Below, one piece after another: positions 37,237-46,831 of a DNA stretch of 64,000 nt. The notes under the pieces are model-generated. The model had not been told where the DNA came from and did not search any database. It saw only the letters and a list, made by a program, of their open reading frames with translations. The stretch lies in contig JBFGZS010000002.1 in assembly GCA_041586615.1 (NCBI GenBank), positions 1 through 64,000 of the forward strand, given 5' to 3'. Position numbers and translations under genes: made by a program. The number at the start of each line of letters is the position of its first letter. Position 1 is the stretch's first letter. This DNA is from Motiliproteus sp041586615. Its GTDB lineage: Bacteria; Pseudomonadota; Gammaproteobacteria; Pseudomonadales; Balneatricaceae.

Positions 37237-37252
37237 TTTACGTTTACGTAAA
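37237..37252. promoter_or_regulatory. Palindromic operator TTTACGT-TT-ACGTAAA
   Basis: This is a 7-2-7 perfect inverted repeat about 100 bp before the LuxR-type gene. It resembles MerR-family LiuR-type operators (TTTACGTNNACGTAAA) known in gammaproteobacteria. The regulator is not identified in this window. Confidence 0.45.
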
Positions 37253-37352
37253 CTGAGCATTACTCTATACTTTCGTCGCGTGCTTGCCCCGTGTCGCGCC
37301 ATTGAAGGCCGTGGCAGATCTTAAATCGGACTGACCACAACATCACAACATC

Positions 37353-38024
37353 ATGACAGCAACCCACAAAACACTTCAACTGGTTATCCACTATCCACTG
37401 GTTGCCGAGCTGCTTAAAACAGTCATCATCCAAGGTCTTGAAAATAAGGAAATACCGGTCATCCAGCATGTCGATTCGCCGCATTCAGACTGGGGCAGCG
37501 CGGGATTAGACATGATTGTCTTCGATGAACACTCTCTGGAGCGCGTCTCGTTACAACATCTGCAGAGTGTACGAGCCGTCAATCCGGCTGTTGTGATGGC
37601 TCTGCTCTGCGAGCCGACCGTCTGCAGCGTATCCGACCGCAGAAAGGTCCGCTTATGCACGCCCCTTTCCAGCCACAGCGCCATGGATGATCTCGCTGTT
37701 AACATGCGCCGGCTGCTGGGCGGTCAAACGGTTGCCATGGACTGTCGGCCTGCCCCCGTTTTCGGACGACAACCCGCCAATCATTACGATACTCGCGCTG
37801 CGGCCAAGCACCTGTCTCCGGCCAAAACCAGAGTGCTTGACTTGATGTTAAGCGGGTTAAGTAATAAAGAGATCGCCCGGTCCTTGAGCCTGTCCGAATC
37901 TACGGTAAAGTCACACCTGAGCTTTATCTACAAGTCCTTGCAGCTGCGCTCACGAACGGCCGCCATCTCTGCGCTGGGAGCACGGCCGCTCTCTGTTACG
38001 CCACTCACCCCGAACAGGTATTAG
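37353..38024 (+). CDS. LuxR-type transcriptional regulator with degenerate N-terminal domain
   Basis: This is a 223-aa protein. The C-terminal GerE/LuxR helix-turn-helix is clear (about 150-210): LSPAKTRVLDLMLSGLSNKE, then IARSLSLSESTVKSHL. The N-terminal 120 residues are the size of a response-regulator receiver, and a candidate Asp lies in MIVFDEHS, but the acidic pocket and Thr/Lys positions are not convincing. It may be a pseudo-receiver. No kinase gene is adjacent. Confidence 0.75.
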   Translation: MTATHKTLQLVIHYPLVAELLKTVIIQGLENKEIPVIQHVDSPHSDWGSAGLDMIVFDEHSLERVSLQHLQSVRAVNPAVVMALLCEPTVCSVSDRRKVRLCTPLSSHSAMDDLAVNMRRLLGGQTVAMDCRPAPVFGRQPANHYDTRAAAKHLSPAKTRVLDLMLSGLSNKEIARSLSLSESTVKSHLSFIYKSLQLRSRTAAISALGARPLSVTPLTPNRY

Positions 38025-38153
38025 AGCCGGTCTTCAGTCTTACCGCGCACCGTCACGATTTTATTCTTTCTTCGAGCTAATACTTTCAAGACGCTGGCCG
38101 ATAAAACGTCTAATCGATGAATATCAGGCTTTTTAGCCCGTGAGGATAGAAAC

Positions 38154-39308
38154 GTGCATCTAACATCGCTCTCTTCAGACTGGGCCCCGCGTAACACCCT
38201 TTCCAGCCAATCTAGCGACTTACAGCGCAACCAAAACGGCCGACAAGCGCAAGCGACAGAGCACCTGTTGAACCGATTGGCCGAAAAAATTCCAGGCATG
38301 AGTGCGAGCGGCCTACAGGAATGGGGATCGGACGCTTTTACGCCGGAAAACGTCGCCGAACGCATTGGCGGCTTTGTGGCGCAGGGGCTGGAAAACGCTC
38401 GCCGCGACGGCAAATCCACTGAAGACCTGCAAAAAATGTACGATGCAGCAATGAGCGGCATCCAAAAGGGATTCGAGGAAGCCGCCGATATTCTTAATAA
38501 TCTCAACCTGCTGACGGATGACATCGCGACGACAATTGAGCAGACCCGCGATCTAACCCTGGACAGGTTAGCCGCGCTTGATCCGTCACAGGCCAGCCTC
38601 CCCGTCTCGGAGCCGCAAACCCGCATCCTGGCCGCGGAGCGCTATGACAACGCCGAAACCTTCTCTTTGCAGGTCAAAACACAGGACGGCGATGACGTTA
38701 CCATCACGTTTAGCCGCGCCGACCACGCCGAAAGCCGTCTCGGGGCCTACGCCAACAAGAATGGCAGCGCCATTTCTTACAGCATGGACCGTAGTTCGGT
38801 CAGCGATTACCAGTTCCGTGTTGAAGGCAACCTGGATAATGATGAAATCGATGCGTTGCAGGACCTGATAAAAGATGTCAACCGCATTGCGGACGACTTT
38901 TTTGATGGCGACGTTCAAGAGGCTTTCGATAAGGCCTCCGAATTCCGCATGGACAAGACCGAACTCGCGTCGATGAATCTGACCCTAACGCGTTCGGAAA
39001 GCTACGCCTCGGTAGCGGCCTACGAAAAAGTCGGACAACTGGGCGACGGCAGTGACGGCACAAGTAAAAACGCAGGCAGAAAACTGGGGCATATGCTTCA
39101 GGCGTTAAAGGACGGTATGGCAAACCCAGGTTTGGGCTTTCTGCCGTCCCGCGGCGAGCTCAGCCAGGAGCTTCTTGGCGGCTTACTGAGCCAAGACAGT
39201 CGATTCAAGGGCGCCGATGACGACAAGCAATCCTTGTTTGCGCGCAATATCGAGAGCATGCAATCGATCATTGCTTCACTGAGTCCTGATGTAGAAGACG
39301 GCGACTAA
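38154..39308 (+). CDS. DUF5610 domain-containing protein
   Basis: This 384-aa protein starts with GTG 38154 behind GAGGAT. The first half contains the DUF5610 segment GFEEAADILNNLNLLTDDI followed by ATTIEQTRDLTLDRL. The second half is acidic, with ITFSRADHAESRLGAYANK, and unlike anything I recognise. There is no signal peptide or membrane helix. Members are common in marine gammaproteobacteria and their function is unknown. An intrinsic terminator follows. Confidence 0.65.
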   Translation: MHLTSLSSDWAPRNTLSSQSSDLQRNQNGRQAQATEHLLNRLAEKIPGMSASGLQEWGSDAFTPENVAERIGGFVAQGLENARRDGKSTEDLQKMYDAAMSGIQKGFEEAADILNNLNLLTDDIATTIEQTRDLTLDRLAALDPSQASLPVSEPQTRILAAERYDNAETFSLQVKTQDGDDVTITFSRADHAESRLGAYANKNGSAISYSMDRSSVSDYQFRVEGNLDNDEIDALQDLIKDVNRIADDFFDGDVQEAFDKASEFRMDKTELASMNLTLTRSESYASVAAYEKVGQLGDGSDGTSKNAGRKLGHMLQALKDGMANPGLGFLPSRGELSQELLGGLLSQDSRFKGADDDKQSLFARNIESMQSIIASLSPDVEDGD

Positions 39309-39367
39309 CGAGCCGACCTATCAAGTTGCAGTTGATTTAGGGGTTAAGATTGCTGTCCAACCTATTG

Positions 39368-39392
39368 AAAAGCCCGCACAAGCGGGCTTTTT
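39368..39392 (+). terminator. Intrinsic terminator between convergent genes
   Basis: AAAGCCCGC-ACAA-GCGGGCTTTTTT follows the DUF5610 gene. The A-run on the left makes it usable for the convergent peptidase gene as well. Confidence 0.9.
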
Positions 39393-39416
39393 TGTGGGTC
39401 AGATTACGACGGTCAA

Positions 39417-42365
39417 CTAGATCTTTTCAAGCGAAAACCCTGACTTCGCCAGTTTCGATGCGTTGTCGGCGCTGGTGATCACGGCAACACTCCCCTCTTT
39501 CCCTTTCAGGTACGCTTCGGTCACACGCTTAAGATCATCCAGTGTTACGGTCAGAATCCGGGCGCGAAAGGCTTTGCGCTGCTCGGCTGTCCGCCCGAAC
39601 AACGCGCTATGATAAGCCTGCTTGGCTTCGCCGGCGGGTGACCCGGGCTTGTCGATACTGCCGACAACCCCCAGAATCGCTTCTTCCAAGCGTAACGGAT
39701 CGTGCTCGGTCTCGACCATCCAATCGATTGCCGCATCAAAATCGGCCAGTGTTTCTTCCAGACGCGGATCTCGGTAAGAGTAGAACCGGAACGCCGCGAC
39801 ACTGGCGTCCTGACCGGCCCCTCCACCGTACGCCCCCCCCTGCTCCCTGATCGCACGATGCAGATAGCCATTGCGCATAAAGTCGCCCAATACTGCGAGT
39901 GCCGCCGCATCTTCATGCTCAATCGTCACGGTGGGAAAGGCCTTGGCACAGAAGTTTACCTGCGTACTGGTGCTCCATGCCTGACGAACCCCTTCACGAA
40001 TGGGGCCGAGCGAGAACGGTTCGAAGGCGGCGTTAGTGGGCATGGAAAGCCATAAGCGGTTTAGCGACTGGTCGCACTGATTTTTCACCCCCTGCTCAGC
40101 AACCGTCAGAAAACGCCGCGGCGCCTGCTGAATCAGTGCATGAATGCCGGCCAATTGCTGGGCAAAGGCTTTCAATTCATCCTCGTCTCGCAGGCGTTGA
40201 TCAAGCGTCTTAACAAACTGAATGCCTGACAGACCACGCTTGCGATGCTCGAGCAAGGCACAGGGGCTGTAATGACTGGTGGCAGCCATCATGGCATAAC
40301 TGTGCCCGCTACCGGTGACGCTTTGCTCGCGGCGGGCTCGCTGCTGTGCAACCAGTTCGCGTATACGCGGCAACTCATCGAAGCGGAGTTTGGTAAATGT
40401 TTCATGCAAAAGGTCGTTCATCGGCTCCAAATTACGCGTCAGCGCTTTGCTCGACAACGTGAAGAATCCTTTGACGCTCTGTTCATTATTGATGGCCCCC
40501 CGCACCGATATGCTCGCGTTAATGCCCCCGCTGACCGACGACTGCCAGGCTTGAACCTGCTGATAATTACGTTCGCCGCAACCGAGCTCCGTGACACACT
40601 GGGTGTAGTAAGGCAGCAACAGTTGTTGCTCATCGCTTAACTGGGGTAGCGCAACGATAATCTGTTGATACACCAGCCCGTTGGTGCCTTGAGCATAGAA
40701 GGTACGCTCACCGGCATCCAGCTCTAGCACCTCGCCTTCCGGAATGGCGTATTCCGCCGGCACATCCTCCAGGCCCACTTTGGGCAGGATGCTTTCATCA
40801 TCCACGTGCTGCTGGCGCTTCTCCAGCGCCGCCGCCTGGGTTACGAGCGCCTGCTTTTCGGCTTCACTTAAGGTTTGTTTAATCTGGGCCAATCGCTGCG
40901 CCTCGGCGGCATCACGCCGACTGCTAAGCTCGGCATCAGGACGTAGCGCTAACCGTACCTGGTGCATGTTGTCCAGCAGGTAGCGCTGTACCAAACGCGG
41001 TATATATTGTGGATCCTGGATGGCTTCGCGCAACTTTTCCAGGACCGGATCCAGGTTAAGCAACGGGATAGGGTCGCCACCATGCAGTGCCGCAGATAGC
41101 GCACCAAGAATCAGATGCAGACCGAAAGGATAACCATCGCCGCTGATTTCACGTTGCTGAAGTTCCAACTGATGCAAAACGGCTTCAACCTGATCCTGTG
41201 GTACGCCCTCCTCGGCGACTTGCTTCAACACATTGATGATGAGGGCTTCAACGGCATCGGCATCACCGGGCTCGCAACCTTCTAGCCCACAGAGAAAGCT
41301 CATCTCACGGTTTGAATCTTCCAATCCGCACATCGGTGATGGTGCGGTTCCCAGATCAGTGGTCTCCAACGCATGGCGAAGTGGTGAAGCACTGTTATCT
41401 AACAGCACCCGCGACAACAAATTCGCCTCTAGCTGTTCTTCCAGGTTGATACTTTGCCCGAGCAACCAACCCAGGACAATATGCGTCTTGCGCTGCATGT
41501 CGCTGTCATCCAGGGCATAGGCTTCCTCAACCCGCAAGGGTGCTAGATAGCGCTTCTCATTTTCAACCTGAATCTTGGTCGCTAAGCGTTCGAAACGACT
41601 AAGCGCCAATGTTTCAAATCGCGCCTGGTGTTCTGCGGCGGGAATATCGCCGAACGTCATGAAGACGGCATTGCTGGGATGGTAATGGGTCTTGTAGAAC
41701 GCCAGTAGCTCGTCGTAGCTCAGACTCGGAATATCTTCTGGCTCCCCGCCGCTGTTGTAATGGTACGTATTGCTCGGAAATAGATGCTTGCTGAGTGTCT
41801 GCCACAGGGTTGATACCGGCGAACTCATAGCGCCTTTCATTTCATTGAACACCACGCCTTTGTAGCAGAGGTCCGAATGAGGGTCGTTCTTGTCCTTAAA
41901 TTCGATGCGATGACCTTCCTGGGCAAAATCAAGCGGGTCCAAACGGGAGAAAAACACGGCATCCAAATACACTTCGAGCAGATTGTTAAAATCTTTTTTA
42001 TTTTGACTGGCGAAGGGGTATGCCGTCCAGTCACTGCTGGTGAACGCATTCATAAAGGTGTTCAATGAGCGCCTGATCATCATAAAGAAAGGATCGCGAA
42101 CCGGAAAGCGCTCGCTACCACACAGTGCTGTGTGCTCCAGAATATGTGCAACACCGGTGGAATCCGTAGGCACGGTACGCAGCGCAACCAAGAAGACATT
42201 TTCAGTATTTTGCGCTGCCAAATGGTAGTGAATGGCACCGGTTACACGGTGCTGATACTCAGTAACTTCGGTTCCCAATGACGCGATTTTTTCGGTCCGG
42301 ATAAACCGGAAAGCCGGGTGGGCCTCGGTGTTGGAAACGTTCTGCTCTGTAGAGGTATTCATCAA
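39417..42365 (-). CDS. M16C insulinase-type metallopeptidase (PreP-like)
   Basis: This is a 982-aa zinc peptidase with the inverted zinc motif HILEH (H74, E77, H78) followed by TALCGSERFPVRDPFFMM, typical of presequence-protease/Cym1-like M16C enzymes. Two homologous halves form a closed chamber that degrades short unstructured peptides. The second half carries RAIREQGGAYGGGA. There is no signal peptide, so it probably acts in the cytoplasm. Confidence 0.9.
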   Translation of the reverse strand: MMNTSTEQNVSNTEAHPAFRFIRTEKIASLGTEVTEYQHRVTGAIHYHLAAQNTENVFLVALRTVPTDSTGVAHILEHTALCGSERFPVRDPFFMMIRRSLNTFMNAFTSSDWTAYPFASQNKKDFNNLLEVYLDAVFFSRLDPLDFAQEGHRIEFKDKNDPHSDLCYKGVVFNEMKGAMSSPVSTLWQTLSKHLFPSNTYHYNSGGEPEDIPSLSYDELLAFYKTHYHPSNAVFMTFGDIPAAEHQARFETLALSRFERLATKIQVENEKRYLAPLRVEEAYALDDSDMQRKTHIVLGWLLGQSINLEEQLEANLLSRVLLDNSASPLRHALETTDLGTAPSPMCGLEDSNREMSFLCGLEGCEPGDADAVEALIINVLKQVAEEGVPQDQVEAVLHQLELQQREISGDGYPFGLHLILGALSAALHGGDPIPLLNLDPVLEKLREAIQDPQYIPRLVQRYLLDNMHQVRLALRPDAELSSRRDAAEAQRLAQIKQTLSEAEKQALVTQAAALEKRQQHVDDESILPKVGLEDVPAEYAIPEGEVLELDAGERTFYAQGTNGLVYQQIIVALPQLSDEQQLLLPYYTQCVTELGCGERNYQQVQAWQSSVSGGINASISVRGAINNEQSVKGFFTLSSKALTRNLEPMNDLLHETFTKLRFDELPRIRELVAQQRARREQSVTGSGHSYAMMAATSHYSPCALLEHRKRGLSGIQFVKTLDQRLRDEDELKAFAQQLAGIHALIQQAPRRFLTVAEQGVKNQCDQSLNRLWLSMPTNAAFEPFSLGPIREGVRQAWSTSTQVNFCAKAFPTVTIEHEDAAALAVLGDFMRNGYLHRAIREQGGAYGGGAGQDASVAAFRFYSYRDPRLEETLADFDAAIDWMVETEHDPLRLEEAILGVVGSIDKPGSPAGEAKQAYHSALFGRTAEQRKAFRARILTVTLDDLKRVTEAYLKGKEGSVAVITSADNASKLAKSGFSLEKI

Positions 42366-42790
42366 TTAAAGGGTATCCCTAGTCATTATTTATCGATGTT
42401 CGGTCGTCTTATTCGGTTATCTTCTTATGCACCGAGGCGCAGGCGTTTATCGAGATAGCCAGTAGGTAAAATGCGCCACATAACACCCGGTACATGGGTC
42501 GGCAGAGTTACATAATAGCGACTTCGGGACCACCTCGCCTCGATTAACACGATATGGATGCCGCTATTGGTTAATTCAAGGTACAAGGGCCTGCAATCGC
42601 TTCAATGGCAAACGTTGATGCTTCATAAGCACCACCAGCCGCCCCGCACGATCAAAGCCGGCGTCACGCATTATCATAATGGAGCGTTGACTTACAACCC
42701 TCGCCACCCTATAGTGCTCAACACCGTTTGCTGCATCGCAACAAACACCGTCCGAATTTTTTGTCTATGCGCTTATGATGGAGCTAACTC
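42366..42790. other. Divergent intergenic region before phasin gene
   Basis: No gene is seen. It contains the promoters of the peptidase and phasin genes. I could not pick a convincing -35/-10 pair. A GGAG ribosome site lies just before 42791. Confidence 0.4.
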
Positions 42791-43510
42791 ATGTACGACA
42801 ATTTGTTTAACGATATGAAATCCAAGATGCAGCCAATCCTCAGTGTGGCTGAAATCAACCGCAAAGCTTTCGAGAAACTGGCAGCCCTGCAGACAGAGTG
42901 CATTACTGATTGCGTCAATGCCAGTCTCAAGCAACTTAAAACCCTCGGTAGCGAAAAAAATGCGGAAAAAATCACCGCATCGCAGTTCGAATTTATCCGT
43001 AGCGTCGAAGGTAAGTTAAGCTCCGCGGCCGAGCAAAATCTGGCAACTATCAGCGAAGCAAAGGGCGAAATCAGCAAGCTGATTGGCTCCAGCTATACGT
43101 CGTTACTGGAAGCCAATCCGTTTCAAGAACTGAAAGACGCCGTTGAAAAGAACCGTCTGATGGCCCCTGTCCTTCAGCTGGCGCCTAAGGCGGCAGCGCC
43201 GGTCGAGAAAAACGTTAAGGCGCCAGCGCCAAGCAAGCCTGCAGCTGTCGTAGAGCAACCCAAAGCGGCCGCGACGGTTGACGCCAAACCCGACGTAAAC
43301 GTTGCGCCTGAAGTAAAACCTGTTGCCGCCGCGCCGGAAGTTAAGCCCGTTGCCGTAGCCGCTGCTGCCAAACCCGCTGTAGACGCGCCTGTAAAAGCAG
43401 AAGCCAGTGAGCCGAAAACGGCCGCCCCTATCGCCGAGCTGAAACCTTCGACCCCGGCCAAGAAGGCCCCTGTGCGTCGCCGCAATTCAGCGCCACGCAA
43501 AAACAGATAA
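42791..43510 (+). CDS. Phasin family protein with Ala/Lys/Pro-rich tail
   Basis: This is a 239-aa protein. Residues 1-120 form an amphipathic helical phasin domain (QTECITDCVNASLKQLKTL). Residues about 130-239 are a low-complexity tail rich in Ala, Pro, Val and Lys that ends in a very basic RRRNSAPRKNR. Phasins coat polyhydroxyalkanoate granules, and tails of this type (PhaF-like, histone-like) can bind DNA. No PHA synthase lies in the window. Confidence 0.8.
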   Translation: MYDNLFNDMKSKMQPILSVAEINRKAFEKLAALQTECITDCVNASLKQLKTLGSEKNAEKITASQFEFIRSVEGKLSSAAEQNLATISEAKGEISKLIGSSYTSLLEANPFQELKDAVEKNRLMAPVLQLAPKAAAPVEKNVKAPAPSKPAAVVEQPKAAATVDAKPDVNVAPEVKPVAAAPEVKPVAVAAAAKPAVDAPVKAEASEPKTAAPIAELKPSTPAKKAPVRRRNSAPRKNR

Positions 43511-43518
43511 TTTGGCCT

Positions 43519-43538
43519 GCGGCGGAGAAATCCGCCGC
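43519..43538 (+). terminator. Hairpin after phasin gene
   Basis: GCGGCGGA-GAAA-TCCGCCGC is a perfect 8-bp stem with a stable tetraloop, followed by CTTAATA. It is probably the phasin transcript end, although the T-run is weak. Confidence 0.6.
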
Positions 43539-43603
43539 CTTAATACGTCCGTTAGTGAACGATTTATGCTCGGCTAGCCGTAGCGTATAGATAGAGGCGA
43601 TGC

Positions 43604-44833
43604 TCAAGCGTGCTCCGCGCTCGTCTGGGCAAGCGGTGGCAGCCCGCTAACCATCCCCATGGCTGTGCGCATTGCCATCCGTCTTACCGGCATCGCTTGC
43701 TGGACCAGCTGTAAACCCATGTTGCGCAGCAGGTGTAATGCCGGCGAATGATTACCAAAAGATCGATAGATAAGATCCATCGCCATCATCGTGATTTGGT
43801 TATGCCGGCGCCGATTACTTTCATAGCCTGCAAGCACCTTAGCATCGGCTATGCCCCGTCCCCCTTGCAAGGCTTGCTGGAGAGCATGCACCAGTGCCGC
43901 GGCATCCAGTAACCCAATATTGACGCCCTGTCCTGCCAGAGGATGGATGGTATGGGCGGCGTCACCGATCAACACCACGCCTGGCTTGCTGTAACGCAGA
44001 GCATGCTGTCTCCGTAGCGAGAATGCGCCGCGCTGGACCAGCCGGTTAATGCCCCCCAACTCGCGTGGGAAGGCGGTGTAGAGTGCTGATAATAAAGCGT
44101 CGTTATCCAGCCCCAACAACCGCTTAACGACTTGCGGACTGTGGTACCAGACCAGCGACGCGCGGGCGCCACATAAGGGTAAAAAGGCCTGTGGGCCACT
44201 CGGTGTAAAGCGCTGCCAGGTAATATTTTGTTGCGGATAGTCGGTCTCGACGGAGAGGATCAAGGCTTGCTGCGCGTAATCCTCGGCATAGACACCGATA
44301 TCCGCCGCTTCCCGCACGGCCGAACGCCCGCCGTCAGCGCCAACTAAAAGCGTACCTTTAAGTGATCGGCCATCATGGAGAACCACTCGGCTTCCTTGCG
44401 CCCCATAGTGGATGTCTACAGGACGGGCCGGACAGAACAAGGTGATATTGTGTTGATTTCGAAGCTGCTCCCATAGCGCGAGCTGAACGACACGGTTTTC
44501 AACAATATGCCCCAACGCGGCCTGCCTGATCTCCTGGCTGTCAAAGCGGGTGTCCCCTGTGCCACGATCTTCCCAGACGCGCATATGCCGATAGGGGCAC
44601 GCGCGGCGCTGCACAATTCCTTGCCAGCAGTTGAGGTTTTGCAGAATAGACTGGGACGCGGGGCTGAGCGCCGAAACTCTTAGGTCATAGTCCTGGCTGG
44701 CGGCAAAGGTCGCCGGTGCATGCCCTTCCACCAGCGCAATCTTGAGGTCAGTGTGGGCCAAACCTGCGGCAAGCGTTGAGCCGACCATGCCGCCACCGAT
44801 GATAATCAGATCAAATTGCTGTTCTGGCACCAC
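43604..44833 (-). CDS. UbiH/UbiF/VisC-family FAD monooxygenase
   Basis: This 409-aa flavoprotein hydroxylase of the ubiquinone family has the FAD dinucleotide motif IIIGGGMVGSTLA at the start, the DG motif GADGGRSAVRE, and GD..HTIHPLAGQGVNIGLLDA (residues about 290-315). These enzymes hydroxylate the ubiquinone ring with O2. The C-terminus NMGLQLVQQAMPVRRMAMR is closest in style to UbiF/UbiM-type members, but which position it hydroxylates is uncertain. The start is GTG (44833 or 44830) behind GGAG. Confidence 0.85.
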   Translation of the reverse strand: MVPEQQFDLIIIGGGMVGSTLAAGLAHTDLKIALVEGHAPATFAASQDYDLRVSALSPASQSILQNLNCWQGIVQRRACPYRHMRVWEDRGTGDTRFDSQEIRQAALGHIVENRVVQLALWEQLRNQHNITLFCPARPVDIHYGAQGSRVVLHDGRSLKGTLLVGADGGRSAVREAADIGVYAEDYAQQALILSVETDYPQQNITWQRFTPSGPQAFLPLCGARASLVWYHSPQVVKRLLGLDNDALLSALYTAFPRELGGINRLVQRGAFSLRRQHALRYSKPGVVLIGDAAHTIHPLAGQGVNIGLLDAAALVHALQQALQGGRGIADAKVLAGYESNRRRHNQITMMAMDLIYRSFGNHSPALHLLRNMGLQLVQQAMPVRRMAMRTAMGMVSGLPPLAQTSAEHA

Positions 44834-44927
44834 CTACTCCTTCTTAAGCATCATGTAGCGCAGTATACAGACAAATATCAATTAGAATCGAGGCATCCAC
44901 CCATGAGATCCACGATTCATATGGCTT

Positions 44928-45254
44928 TTATGGCGACGACGGAGGGTTTTGGCGTTGTAATCGTTTCAGGAACACGCCCATCTCCTTTTCCGCCTGCTTG
45001 TCACCCTGTTTGGCCGCTACGTTGAGGCCCGTCTGATAGGCCTGTATGGCCGCATCGTTCTGCCCTGCTTCGCAGCATGCCTTACCCAGTAATTTCCATC
45101 CGGCTGAATAATCAGGCGACTGCCTCACGCATGCCTGTAGATGAACAATTGCCTGCAACGGCTTACCGTCCCCAAGATAGGCGCTGCCAAGACCAAACCG
45201 CAATGTCGGATTGTCTGTGCCCTTGGCCAGTAGTTTTTCCAGTGCGTCAATCAT
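44928..45254 (-). CDS. Tetratricopeptide-repeat protein
   Basis: This is a 108-aa soluble protein with about two and a half TPR units (LRFGLGSAYLGDGKPLQAIV; AGWKLLGKACCEAGQNDAAI; YQTGLNVAAKQGDKQAEKEM). It has no signal peptide. TPR folds act as protein-binding scaffolds, and its partner is unknown. It lies upstream of the UbiH-family gene on the same strand, 94 bp away. Confidence 0.85.
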   Translation of the reverse strand: MIDALEKLLAKGTDNPTLRFGLGSAYLGDGKPLQAIVHLQACVRQSPDYSAGWKLLGKACCEAGQNDAAIQAYQTGLNVAAKQGDKQAEKEMGVFLKRLQRQNPPSSP

Positions 45255-45787
45255 CGCCTGCCTCCCCTGTTATCCTCTAAAAGACTTATCATAAAACACC
45301 GCGCGGGCGAGCACGCAGTATCTCAGATGCTTAAGGACACTGCCTAAGTCACAGTAGACCATGAAACCTGCGTATAGAATTCAATCTATGCCTACCGCAC
45401 GTTGTCATCTCGCGATCAACAGCATTCTGTAGCGGCAGAGACCCTCACCACCCCCTCATTCATCGTGCCTAATCGGCCCGTTATCCTCAGACTTTTCTCA
45501 GTAAGCGCGGCTGTTAACGATCAATTATCGAACATTGCGCGTCTCATTTTGCAAAGACACGGCATCTCGGGGTGATGACATTGCGCCTGTCCATTTTTCA
45601 TCCTGTTCTTTGTTATGACGTATATACTTAACTCACGTGGGATCTTGATCCCTCGGGGTGTTGCTGTTTTCTCACCAAATAATGGGCTTTCTCGAAGGTT
45701 ACTGGTTTCTCGAAAGGTTACTGGTTTCTCGAAAGGTTACTGGTTTGCTCAAAAAGGTGCTGGATTTCTCATAAAAGGAGACCGGTC
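45255..45787. other. Intergenic with tandem repeats before ybaK
   Basis: No gene is supported. Four to five units of about 19 bp (45688-45785) fill the last 100 bases and carry the ybaK ribosome site. Earlier parts show nothing I recognise. Confidence 0.5.
45688..45785 (+). repeat. 19-bp tandem repeats in the ybaK leader
   Basis: The units TTTCTCGAAAGGTTACTGG are exact or nearly so at 45688, 45706 and 45725, with degenerate copies at 45744 and 45764. Each unit contains AAGG, and the last one (AAAAGGAGACCGG) supplies the ribosome site for the ATG at 45788. Confidence 0.9.
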
Positions 45788-46264
45788 ATGTCAGCGTCCA
45801 ATACATTGTGCCGCTATCTGGAGCGCATGCAGGTGGAATATCAGCTTATCCACCATAAACCCACCCGTAACCTGCTAGATACAGCATACACCGCGCAAAT
45901 CCCTCTCGCCTCCCTCGCAAAGGCGGTGCTATTGGAAGACAACAACGGCGCCTGTGTGCTAGCAGCTATGCCGTCATCGCATTCACTCGCGCTTGAGCAA
46001 GTCAGCCGTCACTTTAAACACAGCTACCATCCGGCCACATTGGACCGGCTCTGCGAAGTCTTTCGCGATTGCGCCCCCGATGCTATCCCCGCTGCCGGCC
46101 AAGCATTCAGCGTAGAAACCTTCTGCGATGACGAACTCTTTGATGCGCCTTTTGTGTGCATAGAATCGGGGGACCACGAGGCGCTGATTAAGCTAACTCA
46201 AGATCAATTTCGGCGTTTGATGCTAAACGTTCGTCATGGCCCGATCAGTCGCCGGCACCACTGA
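45788..46264 (+). CDS. YbaK/ProXp-type aminoacyl-tRNA deacylase
   Basis: This 158-aa single-domain editing protein has the catalytic-lysine region SLAKAVLLEDNN near residue 45, the substrate loop SSHSLALEQVSRHF, and the C-terminal CIESGDHEALIKLTQDQF. Such proteins clear mischarged tRNAs (for example Cys- or Ala-tRNAPro) in trans. The exact substrate class is not readable. Confidence 0.8.
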   Translation: MSASNTLCRYLERMQVEYQLIHHKPTRNLLDTAYTAQIPLASLAKAVLLEDNNGACVLAAMPSSHSLALEQVSRHFKHSYHPATLDRLCEVFRDCAPDAIPAAGQAFSVETFCDDELFDAPFVCIESGDHEALIKLTQDQFRRLMLNVRHGPISRRHH

Positions 46265-46383
46265 CCGGCTAAATTAGCACTTCATTGAGTCCCGCCCCTC
46301 CCATTGCGGCTCGAACTGACTTACGTCAAGGCTACTCGGCAGGTTGCAGCGAATACTGCAGACCTATCAATAAGGAGCCCGTT

Positions 46384-46815
46384 ATGAGTGCAATTTTTTC
46401 TTATATGTCCGCCGGACACAGAGACTGTGATACCTTCTATGCCGATGCAGAGAGTGCCGTAGCCGAGCAAAAGTGGCCTGAGGCGAACCAGCAATGGACG
46501 CTTTTTACAACCGCGTTACTGCACCACCTGCGCCAAGAAGAAGAGCTGCTGTTTCCCGCTTTTGAGCAAGCGACAGGCAACACCAATGGTCCGACCGCTG
46601 TCATGCGCATGGAACATGAGCAGATGCGAGCGCTGGTAGACGCCATGAGCGCGGCTATGGCCTCACAAGATGACGAGCACTATTTGGGTTTGGCCGAAAC
46701 GCTTATGATTCTCATGCAACAGCACAATATGAAGGAAGAGCAGATGCTTTACCCCATGTCTGACCGGATGATCCCGGCCACGGGTCAGCTGGTCTCCACC
46801 CTTCAGGAACTGTGA
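46384..46815 (+). CDS. Hemerythrin-domain protein
   Basis: This 143-aa four-helix protein starts at ATG 46384 behind AAGGAG. The iron ligands are consistent with H in SAGHRDCD, H-H in LLHHLRQEEELLFP, H and E in MRMEHEQM, and H in QQHNMKEEQMLYP. DnrN/YtfE-like relatives respond to nitric oxide or repair Fe-S clusters. The two following genes (DUF2249, NnrS-like) fit a nitrogen-oxide or low-oxygen respiratory context. Confidence 0.85.
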   Translation: MSAIFSYMSAGHRDCDTFYADAESAVAEQKWPEANQQWTLFTTALLHHLRQEEELLFPAFEQATGNTNGPTAVMRMEHEQMRALVDAMSAAMASQDDEHYLGLAETLMILMQQHNMKEEQMLYPMSDRMIPATGQLVSTLQEL

Positions 46816-46831
46816 CGAGCCTATCACGACG

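Larger units (their letters stand above)
37046..37352. other. Intergenic with hairpin and palindromic operator candidate
   Basis: It contains a 14-bp hairpin after metH (37146-37183) and a palindrome near the next gene (37237-37252). Nothing else is seen. Confidence 0.5.

Noticed and set aside
45615..45878. 87-aa ORF spanning the 19-bp repeats
   Set aside because: Its protein is just the translated repeats running out of frame into ybaK, and there is no ribosome site at its start.
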